A stretch of DNA of 64,000 nucleotides from Ophiocordyceps camponoti-saundersi (nom. inval.) (Eukaryota; Ascomycota; Sordariomycetes; Hypocreales; Ophiocordycipitaceae), in the NCBI GenBank assembly GCA_003339415.1, contig PDHQ01000060.1:62001-126000 (forward strand), given 5' to 3'. Positions 34,501-46,231 of the stretch are shown piece after piece; within the stretch, counting starts at the first letter, position 1, and every line of letters starts with the position of its first letter. Below the pieces are notes generated by a model. The model was given only the letters and a program-made list of their open reading frames with translations. It did no database searches and was not told where the DNA came from. Position numbers and translations under genes: made by a program.

Positions 34501-36270
34501 ATATAATTTATCCGGCAAAGGCTCTTAAACTTAGGAAATATTAAAAAACGCGTTTTCCGGCCCTTCTAATTAATCTAGCGTTAAAGAGCGGGATAATAGT
34601 TATCCTAGCGCTAGATTTATAGATCCCTTAGTAAAAAAGGCGGAAACGCCCTCTTATACGCCTTTTACCCCTAACTTTTTTAATTAGATAGGGAATTCGG
34701 CCTTTATCCTCTCTTAAGCCCTTATAAATAAGCCTTATTAGGACTATCTACCGGAGCCCCCTCTTACGTATAAAAAGGCTTACGGTAGGCCTAATAAGGT
34801 ATAATAGCTAGAGGCTATAAAGGTCGAATTAATAAAGATAGAGGATTATAAAGTTACTAAAAAGATCTCGATAGCCGCTATGCCTTAAAGGTAGCGGTTA
34901 ATTAATCTTAAATAAGTCTTTATTTATAAGTTTAACCCTTAAGGCTTCTTTTAAAAATATAAAGCCCGCGTTATTATATACGGAAATAAGTAACTATTAA
35001 ACGAATTATCTATATACGCTTATACGCTAGCGGTACGAATATTCCGGTTATTAATAGCCTTAACGGCCTATTTTAACCTTAAAGCTCGGTAATATAACTT
35101 TATTAATACTTTTTATAATAGCGATTTTAATAAGGAAGTATATTATAAGCTTCCCCCCGGCTTTAATAAGCTAGGCCGGGCTTAGAGGTTAAAGAAAGCT
35201 TTTTATAGCTTTTAATAATCCCCTCTTCTTTAGTATAAACTACTTATAGCTTAGCTAAAGGAATAAGGCTATAAGGCTATTTCGGAAAACCCTTATATTA
35301 TAACGAACGGAAAGATTATTATTTTCTTCTATATCGATAACTTTATAGCTTTATTTAGGAAAGATTAAATAGATAAGTATACGAAGTTTCGAGAGGCTAT
35401 TAAAAAGGCCTTTTAAATTAAGGATCTTAGGGATCTTCGCTAATTCTTAAATATTAAGGTTATTAGGGATAGGGCTAATCGGCGTCTATTCCTAAGCTAG
35501 AAGTCCTATATTTAAAAAGTTATAATAAAATTTAAAGGGCTCCTAGGAAAGAAAACTCGGCCTTAGCTAATAATACTTAAGAAAATCCCTCTTTTCGAAG
35601 GGGAGGTAATAGCTAAAGAGATTAAGCGATATTAAGCTATTATTAATAGCTTAATATACGCTATAATTATTACTTAAGCGGACGTTACGTTTACTATTAG
35701 CTACCTAGTATAAGGTCTTATAAATCCTAGCCCTTAATATCTATAATCTATAGTCTATATTATAGAATTCCTTCGTAATACTTAGGACCTCTTAATTAGC
35801 TACGATAATAATAATTCGGCTATTATAACTATATCTAACGCTTTATTTAAAGATAACTATAACTAAAAGAGTACTAGAGGCTTTATTATCTAAGTTTTCG
35901 GGGGTATAATTATCTTTAAATCGGGTAAGTAAGATATTATTATAACCTTATTTATAGAGGTAGAGTTCCTAGCCCTCTCTTACGTTATTAAGGAAATTAG
36001 AGCTTTTAAGAGGCTTTATAAGGAAGTAGAATTTAAGCTTATATAGTATATTATAATTTATTATAATAACTTTTAAATAATTAAGCTAATTACGGAGGAG
36101 AATTTAAAGCTAAAAACGAAGCTCTTTTATATTAATATATACTCTTACTAATTACGTTAAGAGGTTTAGTTAGGCTATACGAAGATCGGCTAGATAGAAA
36201 CTTCCGGTATAATAGCGGATAGACTAACTAAGCTACTTTAAAAGGAGAAATTCCGTATTTTCTAGAAGGA
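31597..36270 (+). pseudogene. RIP-inactivated copia gag-pol
   Basis: No open frame survives, but with stops ignored the translation shows copia domains in order: gag-like region up to about 33000; protease/GAG-pre-integrase at about 33060-33600 (TTLGVGIV, LYNLRND); integrase core to about 34350 (VPYQAS, TDYKKALFTKAF, YAEQLGG, LLNRTPRK); reverse transcriptase about 34910-35600 with YIDN at 35330-35341 in place of YVDD; RNase H about 35860-36240 (STRGFIIQ, SGKQDI, EVEFLALS, IIADRLTK). Most stops are TAA/TAG at Gln-type positions, as expected from C-to-T mutation of CAA/CAG. It is non-functional. Confidence 0.85.
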
Positions 36271-36840
36271 AATTAAACTTATAAAGCTATATATAAATCT
36301 AAGGGATTAGAGGGAAGAAAATACCTTTTAATTAACTTATTAATTAAAAGCTTAAGGAGAAGAAAATACCTTTTATAAGCCTTATTAAAATAGGTAGTTA
36401 TACCTATTTACTCTTTATCTTATATACTAGATCTAGACTAATATATCCGCGATTAATCTTATTACTTATAACTTAGGTATTATTTTAGATTATTATTATT
36501 TTCTTCTTACTAAATTAATCTTTACTAAAATTAAATAGTAACTTTATTTCGTTACTTCCTAATCGCTATCGCGATTATTTTCTTATCGGTTAAATAATAC
36601 CTTTATCCTAGGATTATTTTTTTTATTATCTATTCTAATCGGGGAGATTATCTTAAAATATTATAGACCTTTATTCGTAATATCTTCGTTTTCTCTACGA
36701 ACTTTTCCTTTCTAATTTTTTTAACTTATCCGTTAGTTTTTTTATCGTTAAGGTAATATAGTAAACTTATTAAAATATATAAAAAGATAAAAAGTTAGTA
36801 ATACTTAAAGGTATTACTAATAAGACTAACTAAGGAAAAC

Positions 36841-36930
36841 CCCTAGCTAGGTAATTTAGCTAATTTACTATAATAAGGGGGCCCTTAATCCTCTTATTAT
36901 AGCTACTAGCTAAGCTACCTAACTAAAGGC
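36841..36930. repeat. long imperfect hairpin (second copy)
   Basis: Counterpart of 31047-31135, with further C-to-T changes in one arm. Confidence 0.7.
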
Positions 36931-36966
36931 CTCCCTTATATAGTAATTCCCGAAAATATATACTAA

Positions 36967-37045
36967 GGAGATATTAGGAATTAAACCTAGCCTTATTAAG
37001 GGCTTAGCTATAAAAATAACCGCTTAACCGTTATCTAATATTTTC
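36967..37045 (-). pseudogene. degenerate second copy of the tRNA-like sequence
   Basis: Aligns with 31173-31251 at the same 5794 offset. The D- and anticodon-side half is kept while the T arm and variable arm carry several C-to-T changes. Confidence 0.5.
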
Positions 37046-37194
37046 TAAGCTAAATAAACTAACCTATATACCTTACCGCTAATTAACCCTTAACTTTTTC
37101 CTTAATTATTACGAGAAATTTTAATTATACCCTTTAAAAGGTAGGTATTACTTACCCGGTATAGAAGGCGGTATACGTAGCGCTTACGGGGGTA

Positions 37195-37492
37195 TATTAA
37201 AAGGCTAAGATAAGAGTAAGTTAGGCGTATATTTTTATTATCCCTTAAGGCGTATAGTTATTATAGTAATAGCTCCGTAACTTAGGAAACGGAATTCCTA
37301 TTAGGAAAAAAGGCTATATCTAAGGCAATATATAGGATATAGGAATAAAGGCTTATTTATAAGGGTATTACGGTATAAGAGGTAGAAATAGATAGTCTTT
37401 ATTATATATATAAAGATAACGATAATTCCCTCCGTTTTAGGAGGGTAAGCATATTAATTAATGCAATTTGCACGCCTCCTCCTTGTCTGACA
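37195..37492 (+). repeat. LTR3 (3' outer LTR, 298 bp)
   Basis: Mutated at its start (TATTAAAAGG) and nearly unmutated in its last 70 bases, ending TCTGACA. Confidence 0.88.
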
Positions 37493-37497
37493 TGTAT

Positions 37498-39595
37498 AGC
37501 ATACATACATAGGTACATACCTACATATGTGCCGACCTGCCAGACAAAGGCGGATGAATTCATGTTGGGCGCATGTTGTGAAAACAACCCTTCCGCGACA
37601 CAAAGAGGCGCAATACATCGTCACAAGTGGCGCAGCAAGGCACGTATGCACGACTGTTCTCGTGAGTATCTAGGTAGGTATTCAGGAGCATGAGCGGCCT
37701 CCGTACTGAATGAAAACAAATGTTTTTCTCTGCTGATGTGGTATGTAGGTATGTACGGATATGTACGGATATCTAGGTACATATGGAGAAGTACGTCAGC
37801 TGTGGCGTCTGGTTTTTCTTTCGGAGGGCGGCGGGGTATGCAGTGTTGGTGCTACTGCTACCCAAATTAGAGAACGTGGGGAAGAAAGTTCCGGGTTGCC
37901 TATCTCTTCCGCATCTTATCAATCTCATCTCCCAAGGCATTATCGTCATCCGGTAACCAGATATCCACATTCAATGGGCCGGCTTCGCACTACATCATTC
38001 GAGGTCATCAGTAAAGAGATCCATCCTCGGTGTCTAATACTCACGCGAGGTTTTTTTTTTTTTTTCAAGGTTCTTCGTCCAACATTTGTATCCTCTTTGG
38101 CCGCCTATGCGAAGATCACCCCCAGTAACGGGACTCATATCAATCACTTAGTCGCAGTCACCCGAAAAGCCTGAGCGTAAAGCCTACGGGATTCAAAGCG
38201 GCCTAGATTGCCAGAACTTCTACTATAGTGAGCTGTTGTAGCAGGACAAAGTACCGTAGAGCTGCACAGCCAAACGGGACACGCAGCGCCGGCTCCCCGT
38301 GCCAATCGGAGAAAGGCCTCCGTCATTTCCGTCGTCCATCCGATAGAAGCCCTAGAAGGGGGAATATCAAGGTGTTTAAGGGAAGGGTAAGACGGGCTTT
38401 GGTTTCTTCCCGCTTCACTCCGTGGAAACCTCAGCTCCCGTATGACTCATGAGGAAAGGCTTCGTTCATCCGATCTCAGATACAACGTCACATTCACATT
38501 ACCAACTGCAATATATCTCGCATTTCGGGTGACCTCAGCCAGACAAGGTCGGGGGCTGGCCAATAGGCGTCTCCCGGGCGATGCTTCTGCCGGCCAAGCC
38601 TTGTTTTTCCCATCACCTTGACTGTGGTCTGGCTATTCTATATAATGACAAGGAGCTGTTCTTTCACCGCGTCTTCTACGTGATGTGAGTGGCGCAAAAA
38701 TACTGCAGTCACAGCCACATCCACAAAATTGTTCTTTGATCGTCGACTGGCGCTCCGCCACAAGAAAAAAAGTGTATATACCCAAAGATTGCAACTGGAG
38801 TTTCGGTCACCGGCCATGAAAGGGTGAGGAAACTCAAGAATTTGGGTTGTGAATAGGGTATCTGGTCAAAGCAGTCTAGAAGGACTTGAGGAGGTTTGAC
38901 TGGGAACTGCTAGAAGCAGGTGCTAGGGTTGAAAGGCGGCAAAAGCACGGCAGAATCCCCAAGGTGTGAGACTAGGTATTATCACATGAAACATACCTAT
39001 CCAACCTTGCATAGGAAGATCAGGTGTAAAACGCCCGCATGGCTTGTTGGTGTGAATATGCCCTTGGAAGCGATAATACCCTGCATCAACACCGAGAACC
39101 TGCATTGAAAAAGGGGGGATAAATTTTCAGCGAGGCAGGCAGTTAGGCCGCCCTGCAGTGCCTGATTCACTGTCAGCCACACCGCGTCACTTAGTTAGGT
39201 ACTGAAGAAAGGAGAGAAAGTGTGATATCCAAAGCCCGTTGATGACGTGTCTCTATCCATTTCAAGCTCCCGTGAACAGCGAGAATTCCAAAGGGTGAGA
39301 AGATGAATTTCCCCAGCATGAGAAGTAAAGTACAGTTTCATACAGCCTGTGAACTAATAATCACAGGCTTAAATTAACTTGGCTCAGTTTATCTGGAAAA
39401 ACACATGTTACGCGCCAAGGTCCCCGTAAATCAAGTGAAAGAGAGAAAGACGACCCATGTGCAATCCGACTCAGCCCGCTTCATCTCTCCCTCCCCCCCT
39501 TTTTTCCTCTTCTCAGCCACCGACGTCAACCCAGAAGATAAGGCAGCGTAACCCGCCTTACCTTTCCCCCTTTTGCCCGACATCGGACACCCAAG
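37498..39595. other. intergenic, no gene seen
   Basis: Normal base composition resumes at once. Open frames are short and without domains; TAGG/GTAC microsatellite-like stretches occur at 37670-37780 and a T run at 38050. Confidence 0.5.
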
Positions 39596-41802
39596 TCAAC
39601 CGAGAATGTTGGGCAGGGCCTGCATGCTCTCGATCTCTTGGATGATGGAGTCGTCGGTGGCAAAGGTGCTCATCATATCCTCCTGTGTGAGGCCGACCCA
39701 GGCCTCCGCGTTGAGACGCTGCTGCTTCTTGGCCTGATAGATCTCCTGAGCGACGATCTTGACTTGTCCGCGGGCACGATCGGCGGCCGCCCAAACGCCG
39801 GCGAGCTGGTTGAGAGCACCAATGTTGAGACGAACCTGCTGCCGCAAGTCGTCGTCGTTGTGGGGGATGAAGAACAAGGCCCAGCGGCTCAAGTGAACGA
39901 TGGACGACAAGGTGACGACGCAGGTGAAGAAGTGGGTGTGCGACAACAGGGGCACTCTGTGGGTGATCATGGTGCTGATGGCGTTGGCCGAGGCGATGGT
40001 GTGCTTTGTATGGGCGTTGAACAGGTCGCCGGCCGGAACCATCTGATGAGGGGCGCACGAGTTGATTCCCTGCGCCGGCGACGTGTCGAGCTGCGAGTGC
40101 GGCTGATGAAGGAGAATCGACGTGGCGTTGACCATCATGTGCGCCTGGAACATCATCTCGTCCAGTTTGCCGTCTCGCTGAAGGGCATCGCGCTTGGGCT
40201 TGGGCAGATGCAGCCTCCAGTTGGTTAGGAGAGCCTCGATCCGTGCCAGGTTCTCGTCCTCTGGGCCGAAGATGGGCGGCGTACGCATGAATTTGCCTAG
40301 GTTGCGGGCGCAGAGGATGCGATAGGCGAAAGAAGAGAACTCACGATCCTCATCGCTAAAGTCGCGGTCTTCAAGATCATCGAGATTAAGCGGGATAGGA
40401 ATTTTCTGAACTTTGGTAAGCCAAGAGCCTTCTCTCTTGCTCATGATAGGGGAAAACCACTCACAGCGGATAGATATTCATGCTCTTCACAAGGTAAAGC
40501 CACGCTGACGGGAACGTCGAAGAGTAGAAAGTTTGTCACGCGATGGACGCCGGCGATCATGCCGTCGACGACAAATAGATCCCACCAGGTGCGACGCCAG
40601 CTCTCCTCGAGTACAGGGTTACCCTGTCCGTTGAGAGTGGCAAACGGACGAGTGTTGAGATCGATATCGAGGGCCAGACGCTCGACGTCGTTGAGCAGCT
40701 CGCGAGCCTTGTCCTGCTGGCAGCTACCGTCGAGGCCGACGATGAGCATGAGCATGGCCTGGACCAAGAAGCCGTCCCGAGGCCTCTGGGGGTCATAGAT
40801 GAGGCGATAGGCCTCGTCGAGCATGGCATCGCGAATCGAGGGGTTGAGATCGATGTAGATGGAACCGACCCAGCGCATGGCAGCCAGCAGCGGCTCCATG
40901 AGAGCGCCAGCACCGTCGGCCATTCTCAGGAGCCGCTCACGGGGCAGGACGAAGGGATGAGAGGCGAAGAAATGGTGGTAGAAGGAGTCGATGCAGCGCT
41001 CGGCCGTCGTCTTGACGGGAATATGAGGCGGCACCGAGCCGTTGTGATGGTTCATGGCGAAGGCCACGGGGTCGATGCCGTTGGCGCTGCAGTACGACCT
41101 GTAGAGCTGCATGTTCGTCGGCGGTACGGGAGTCGAGCCGAGCTGGGAGCCAGGCGTGACGATGCTCGACGACGAGAAGCCGGAGCCGAGAAGCATCGGA
41201 CAGTCGGCATTTTCGGGCGGCGATGTGGCCTGACGCTTATTGGGGTTGACGGCGGCGACCCGTCGGGGGCCTTTCCAGCCGCGACGAGAGGGAACGTAGA
41301 CGCATTCGGTGCTGTAGGAGAAGCAGCGGGCACAAGGACTGTGGCCATCGCACTTAAGGTGTTTGCTCCGCTGTCGAGTACAAGTGAGCCCGGGAACAGC
41401 GACGGAGGTGAATATAAGCAGGCTCGAAAGGAGAGACGGCGTGTAAAAGTAAGACGGGACGATGAGAAGAGAAGAAGCAAAGCGAGCAGACAGGGGGGTC
41501 GATAGCGGGATAGGGAAAAGGGAGGGGGGCGAGAAGGCGGAGCTAAAGCAAAGCACACTCACACATGCCAGACAAGCGGCCTGAACGGTGGACTCGCGAG
41601 CCTTATTGGCGTCGACGTTCTGTTGAAGGGGGTTTTCATTCGGCGGAGACTTGCTTTCATGGCTCGTGGCCGACTCAGCCGTGGTCGGCGATGACGACGT
41701 AGAAGACGCCGAGAGGGAGTGTTGCTGTTGGCCGAAGGACGCCGACTCGTCCGGGGGCAGCGGGATATCGGCGGGCGATACCATGGTTGCCGTCGTCGGC
41801 AT
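39596..41802 (-). CDS. Zn2Cys6 transcription factor
   Basis: Exons 41802-41563, 41370-40465 and 40405-39596 encode 651 residues. The zinc cluster is split by the first intron: QAACLAC | RSKHLKCDGHSPCARCFSYSTECVY, giving the six Cys in the usual C-x2-C-x6-C-x5-12-C-x2-C-x6-C order. It is followed by a basic PSRRGWKGPRR. Residues about 200-420 form the fungal transcription factor homology domain (ERCIDSFYHHFFASHPFVLP, ARELLNDVERLALDI, EESWRRTWWDLFVVDGMIAG). The N-terminus is Ser/Gln-rich. The 192-nt first intron is in frame and has no stop, so uncut transcript would encode a disrupted zinc finger. Targets unknown. Confidence 0.88.
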
Positions 41803-43716
41803 GACGCCTCCGAAGAAAAACAAGCAAAAAGTCTCACGGGCTTTTGGCTCTAAGAGTAAAAAAAGGGAACCAAAGACAGTAACGAAAGGAAAAATGAAAT
41901 AAAAAAATTAGAGGGGGTGAGAAAGAGGGGGGGGAGAAAGGGGAGGGGGAGGGTGAGGGAGGGGGGGGCGAAGGACGGCAGGATGAAGAGACGGGATGAA
42001 AGAGAGAGAGAGAGAGAGAGAGGAGGGGTTGAAAGAGGAGAACAAGACGGGATGAAGATGGAAAAGGACCGGAAAGAAAACAACGAGAAAAAGGGGATTA
42101 TACGGAGGAGACGACGAAGAGAGGGAAAGCAAGGGGAAAAGGACTTGGTTGGTCTGTTTCTTCTGCTTCTTCTTCTTTTTTTTTCACTTGCTTTAATTGT
42201 TGCTGGGTTTGTTTTTCTTCCGGCCGTCACATTTCCGTTCATCGCCCCCCCTTCCCCTCCCCTCCCTACCTCTTCCTCCCCTCCTCTACCTACCATGGGC
42301 TTCCCTGTCGACTTTGGTGTGGCCTCCTCCCCTTTTCCCCTTCCCCCCCCCTCCACTCTTCCCCCCCTCTCCCCTTTTTTTTAACCGGTGGCTTTATCCT
42401 GGTGAAGACCAGACCCTTACACGAACACAATTCATACAGGAAAAGCTGAGGTGGGGGGGGAAGGGAATCAGTGACGGGGGGCCGGAGGATGGTGCATCAT
42501 GTGGCGGCGGAGCAGAGAGGGATCATTGCTTTTGGCTTTGTTTTCGTCCCTGATGGAGGTAGCATTTTATGTATGTTTGATATTTCCCAGTGGCGTATGG
42601 ATAAGTAAGAAGTTCAAATCCATGACATGGATTTTTAAGCCAGATGGGCATATAAACATTTATGTATGTATGTATATCACACACATACCAGTAGACGAGA
42701 TCCGTCCGGCAGCATGCTGGCCTTTCTATCTGCAACAAGGCGGGAAGTCAGGCCAAGGACATGGAGAAGCGGGTACTGATACAGGCACCGGGGCGAATAC
42801 GAAAGCTCGGGCCAAGGTACACATGGACTCGGACGACAGGGACCGGGGGGCTATCAGTAGTATTACTGTGTTGGATGTTGGCCGAGGTAAAGTACGGATA
42901 TGTAAGTATGTATGTGTACATGACAAGTTGCGTCTGAAGTGATCTGAGGACAGGTGATGTCTAGGCATGCTTCGAGTAGACACTCGTCAGTGTGTCTTTA
43001 CGACTCCCTGCGCGGCTCAAGCCCACGAAGAGGAGACGACGGGAATAGGAGACGAGGCCTGCCGGGCTGACGTCCAACGGGGCTCAATAGCCTATACGAT
43101 TAGGCTTTTCTATAGCGCCGCACTCTAGCGCGAACTTGCCCCACAGCACGTGGACGTGTCATGACTCAGCATGCCCGCACATCAGTGCACCCGAGCCGCA
43201 CAGTACATGTGACACTATCTCTCAAATGCATTTACCTATCGCTCCTATCATCTATCAGACGCCAGCAAAGAAAGCTCTCACGCCCCCAATGACTCTCGGC
43301 TGCAGCCGCCGCCACAAGGTGCTGAGAAAGTTCGTCTTGTCTCGCTCTCCGGAGCCTGTGGCCGAGTCCTTGTCTCACATGCGGGGGATGGGGATGGACC
43401 GGTACAGTGCGAGACGACGGTGGACGGCCATCAGGGTGTCCTTGGAATAGACTCTTGATTCGTCCGAACCCCTGTTTTCGTGGGAGAGAGAAGAGAGGAG
43501 AAGAGACAAGCAAACTGTGCTACCTGGAGGCTGCAGCGACTCGGAATTGCAGCTGTCGATCCCTCCCGGGCTGGCGGGATCATCCCCCCTCTCTCCTCCT
43601 TTCCCCCCCTACCAACCTCGGAACATCTCCATGCAACCGACCTACCCGGGACCATACCCCCTCTCAGACCCCTATTTCGGTCTCCTCCCATCTCATCTCA
43701 CCTCCAATCTCGGCCG
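41803..43716. other. divergent promoter region, low-complexity
   Basis: About 1.9 kb between the Zn2Cys6 gene and the HeLo-pseudokinase gene. Purine-rich GAGGGG and GAGAGA tracts (41915-42100), C-rich tracts (42240-42380) and no credible gene. Confidence 0.5.
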
Positions 43717-43719
43717 ATG

Positions 43720-45718
43720 ATGGACCCCATCTCCGTCGGCGGGCTTGCCCTCGGCGTCGCCTCGCTCGGCCTTCAAGTCTACACCGGCTGCATCCAAGGC
43801 ACGTAAGAACGCGTCGCCTTCCAAAGCTTCTATTCCGTCCCTCTCGTAACCGTTTTACAACCCACCAGCCATTCAGCTCCTCGTCACCGCCCTCGGCTAT
43901 GAGGATGAGTGCAGATATCTCAACCTGCGCCTGCGCATGGAACAGCAGCGTCTCTTCGCATGGAGCGAGACTTCGGGCCTGCTCGACCTCGACGCTAACA
44001 ACCAGGACCGCATCCTGAACTCGAACCTCTTCAGCCTGCATCGTCAGACTATCCTCGACTTGCTCGTCCAAGTCCGCTGCCTGTTTGACGACTTTACCGC
44101 CTACCAGCGCAGACACAACAACCTTTCCCTCGAACGCGATGACGACGACTTGCTCGCCGCGCCCGATCGCGATGCCAGACACGCCAATTTTCCCATGTCG
44201 GACAGGAAGCGCGACTTTATCCGCAAAGCCATGGAACGCCTTCGCACCAAGTCGCAAGGTGCCTGGCTGCGTCTGCGCTGGACCTCGTTCGACAAGGAAG
44301 CCTTTGAGAGGCTCCTTGGCAAGTTTACCGCCCTCAATGACGAAATGACGGACCTTCTCGACCACTCGCTCCAGCTTGAGATTCGTCATACGGTTCAGCA
44401 CACCAACCGCTCCGTTCTTCTCCTGCATCGCAAGATTGCCGATCTCGGCCACCTCGTCCTCGCCCTCAAGTCACAGATGGAAGCCAGCGGTTCACCGTCG
44501 GCTGCGTCGCCCGCCTCGACCGTGAGACGTGAGGCCGCTGTCAACGCGCTGCTGCAGCTCACCGAGTTGGCCAAGTTCAAGGCCTTCAATGAGACTATCG
44601 ATCCCAAAGCCGGCGTGCCGACTCAAATTGACGTTGTCACGGCCGCGTCTCTGCAGCTTGCTAGTCCGGACTTACCGCGCCATCTCCGACTGGACCGCCA
44701 CCGCATTGAGCTCGACCCGGCCGTCGACGCGCAGGAGACGCCCCGATGCGAGGCCATTTTGACGACGGCGCTCGACAGCGGAGGCGAGACGAGGAAGCGC
44801 GTGTGGATTGAATGGAAGAACTACGACGACGCTGGCATCCATCCCGACTCTTTGTCCAAGGAGGATATTGTCGACCGCGTACGTAAGCTGGCCTGCCTAC
44901 TGCACCGAAGCCCCAAGCCCGAGGCCTTTCGGACGCCGCACTGCCTCGGCTTCTTCGACAAGGCTGAGCCCGACGAGGACGAGGCCGACGTCGACGTGCT
45001 CGATCGGCGGCTCGGCCTTGTCTTTGAGCGACCCAGCGGCGACCTTCCACCCGTGTCGCTGAACGAGCTCCTGCGGGAAGCCGGCTCGCGCAAGCCACGC
45101 GTGACGGAACGTGTCAAGCTCGCCCACGCCCTCGCCAACTGCCTTCTCTACCTGCACGCCGTGAACTGGCTGCACAAGGGTCTACGCAGCCACAATGTCA
45201 TCTTTTTCCGCTCGCACGCTGGAGAGGTCGACCTGGCACAGCCCTACCTGTCCGGTTTCGACTTCTCTCGGCCGGGCGGCTCGGACGAAATGACGGACGC
45301 GCCAGCCGACGACGCCGAGCACGACCTGTATCGGCATCCGCTGACGCAGTCCAACCGTCGCGGAGAGCGCGAGCGGTCCAAGAAGAGCTTTGATGTCTAC
45401 AGCCTGGGCGTCATTCTAGTCGAGCTGGCCCACTGGAGGACGGTGGACGAGGTGCTCGCCGTCGATATGCGGCGAGCCAGGGGTAACCCGGAGATGGCGA
45501 GGCGGGTGAGGGGCCGGCTTTTGGACGGGGATAGCATCGCCGGCATTGGCGCCGAGACGGGGTGGAGGTTCGAAGAGGCGACCAGAACATGTCTGGCTGG
45601 AGGGGTCGAGTTGGGCTTGCAGCCTGGTGATGACGAGACTAGGGATGAGGTTGCCGAGAGGCTATCGGCCAAGTACTACGAAGGCGTCGTCAAGAGGCTA
45701 GGGGATATTGTCGTCTGA
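43720..45718 (+). CDS. HeLo-domain pseudokinase
   Basis: Exons 43720-43798 and 43869-45718 encode 642 residues. The only frame-keeping splice uses a GC donor (AAG|GCACGT), joining GCIQ to AIQLLVTALGYEDE. The N-terminus (about 1-230: MDPISVGGLALGVASLGLQV, LNLRLRMEQQRLFAWSETSG) is a HeLo domain, the helical domain of HET-S type cell-death proteins. The C-terminus (about 310-620) is kinase-like: VWIEWKNYD carries the Lys, but the catalytic loop reads H462-K-G-L-R-S-H-N, with Gly in place of the catalytic Asp, and DFG reads D491-F-S. So it is probably a pseudokinase. DVYSLGVILVELAHW is the aF helix. An executioner role in incompatibility is inference from the HeLo family. Confidence 0.85.
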
Positions 45719-46231
45719 CCGAGGAAATAGAATGAAGCTGCAATTTCTGGCAATTTACGAATCATGGAAAAGTTGGAAGATAATCGTTTTTCTTAAACAG
45801 GCATTTTGCAGTGTCATGTCCGCAAAATGCTACCCTGGCGTCGGCTTGCGTCATGTCGGATGCTTGAAGATACGATGATGATGACGAGGACATGCGCATG
45901 TACGTAATCAAAGAAAGAAAAACCACACACACCTTAGCCAAGCCAAGCCGCGTGGTTGCGCGGGGTGACGGGATGGGGCCCCCCGCCTTAGCTTGATTGT
46001 ACTCTGTACCTCTCAGCACAGAGGAGATGGGTGACATCTTCAAGTCGATGAGACGTTTGTGCGGATCCGGGCCGTACCGTGTGTTTTTTTTCCTCCATCG
46101 CTATCTGGGTCCATCCAACAACTCCATCAGCGGAGCAGAGATGATGGCTATCATCCATCCCAAATACAACAAGATCAGATCAGAACCTCATCCGCATTCC
46201 TATCCGCGGCCCGCTCCCGCACCCGCCCGCC
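45719..46231. other. intergenic, no gene seen
   Basis: Spacer between two plus-strand genes; nothing notable seen. Confidence 0.5.

Larger units (their letters stand above)
29936..37497 (+). mobile_element. RIP-degraded Ty1/copia element with three LTRs
   Basis: A composite of two copies in tandem: LTR1 (29941-30238), primer-binding site, a 3' fragment of pol plus 3' non-coding region (30263-31400), a shortened LTR2 (from 31401), a nearly full internal region (to 37194) and LTR3 (37195-37492). The outer LTRs are each 298 bp. The element is flanked by TGTAC (29936-29940) and TGTAT (37493-37497), a likely 5-bp target duplication differing by one C/T change. Terminal inverted repeats TGTCAGA and TCTGACA are intact at the outer ends. 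The order protease-integrase-RT-RNase H defines copia. The block is extremely AT-rich, CpA is nearly absent and TpA is in excess, as after RIP; all frames are broken. Confidence 0.9.

Noticed and set aside
37761..38174. 137-codon plus-strand frame beside the retroelement
   Set aside because: No similarity to known domains; contains a poly-T run; no consistent splice sites.
42499..42942. 147-codon plus-strand frame
   Set aside because: Low-complexity translation of TGTA repeats with no domain.
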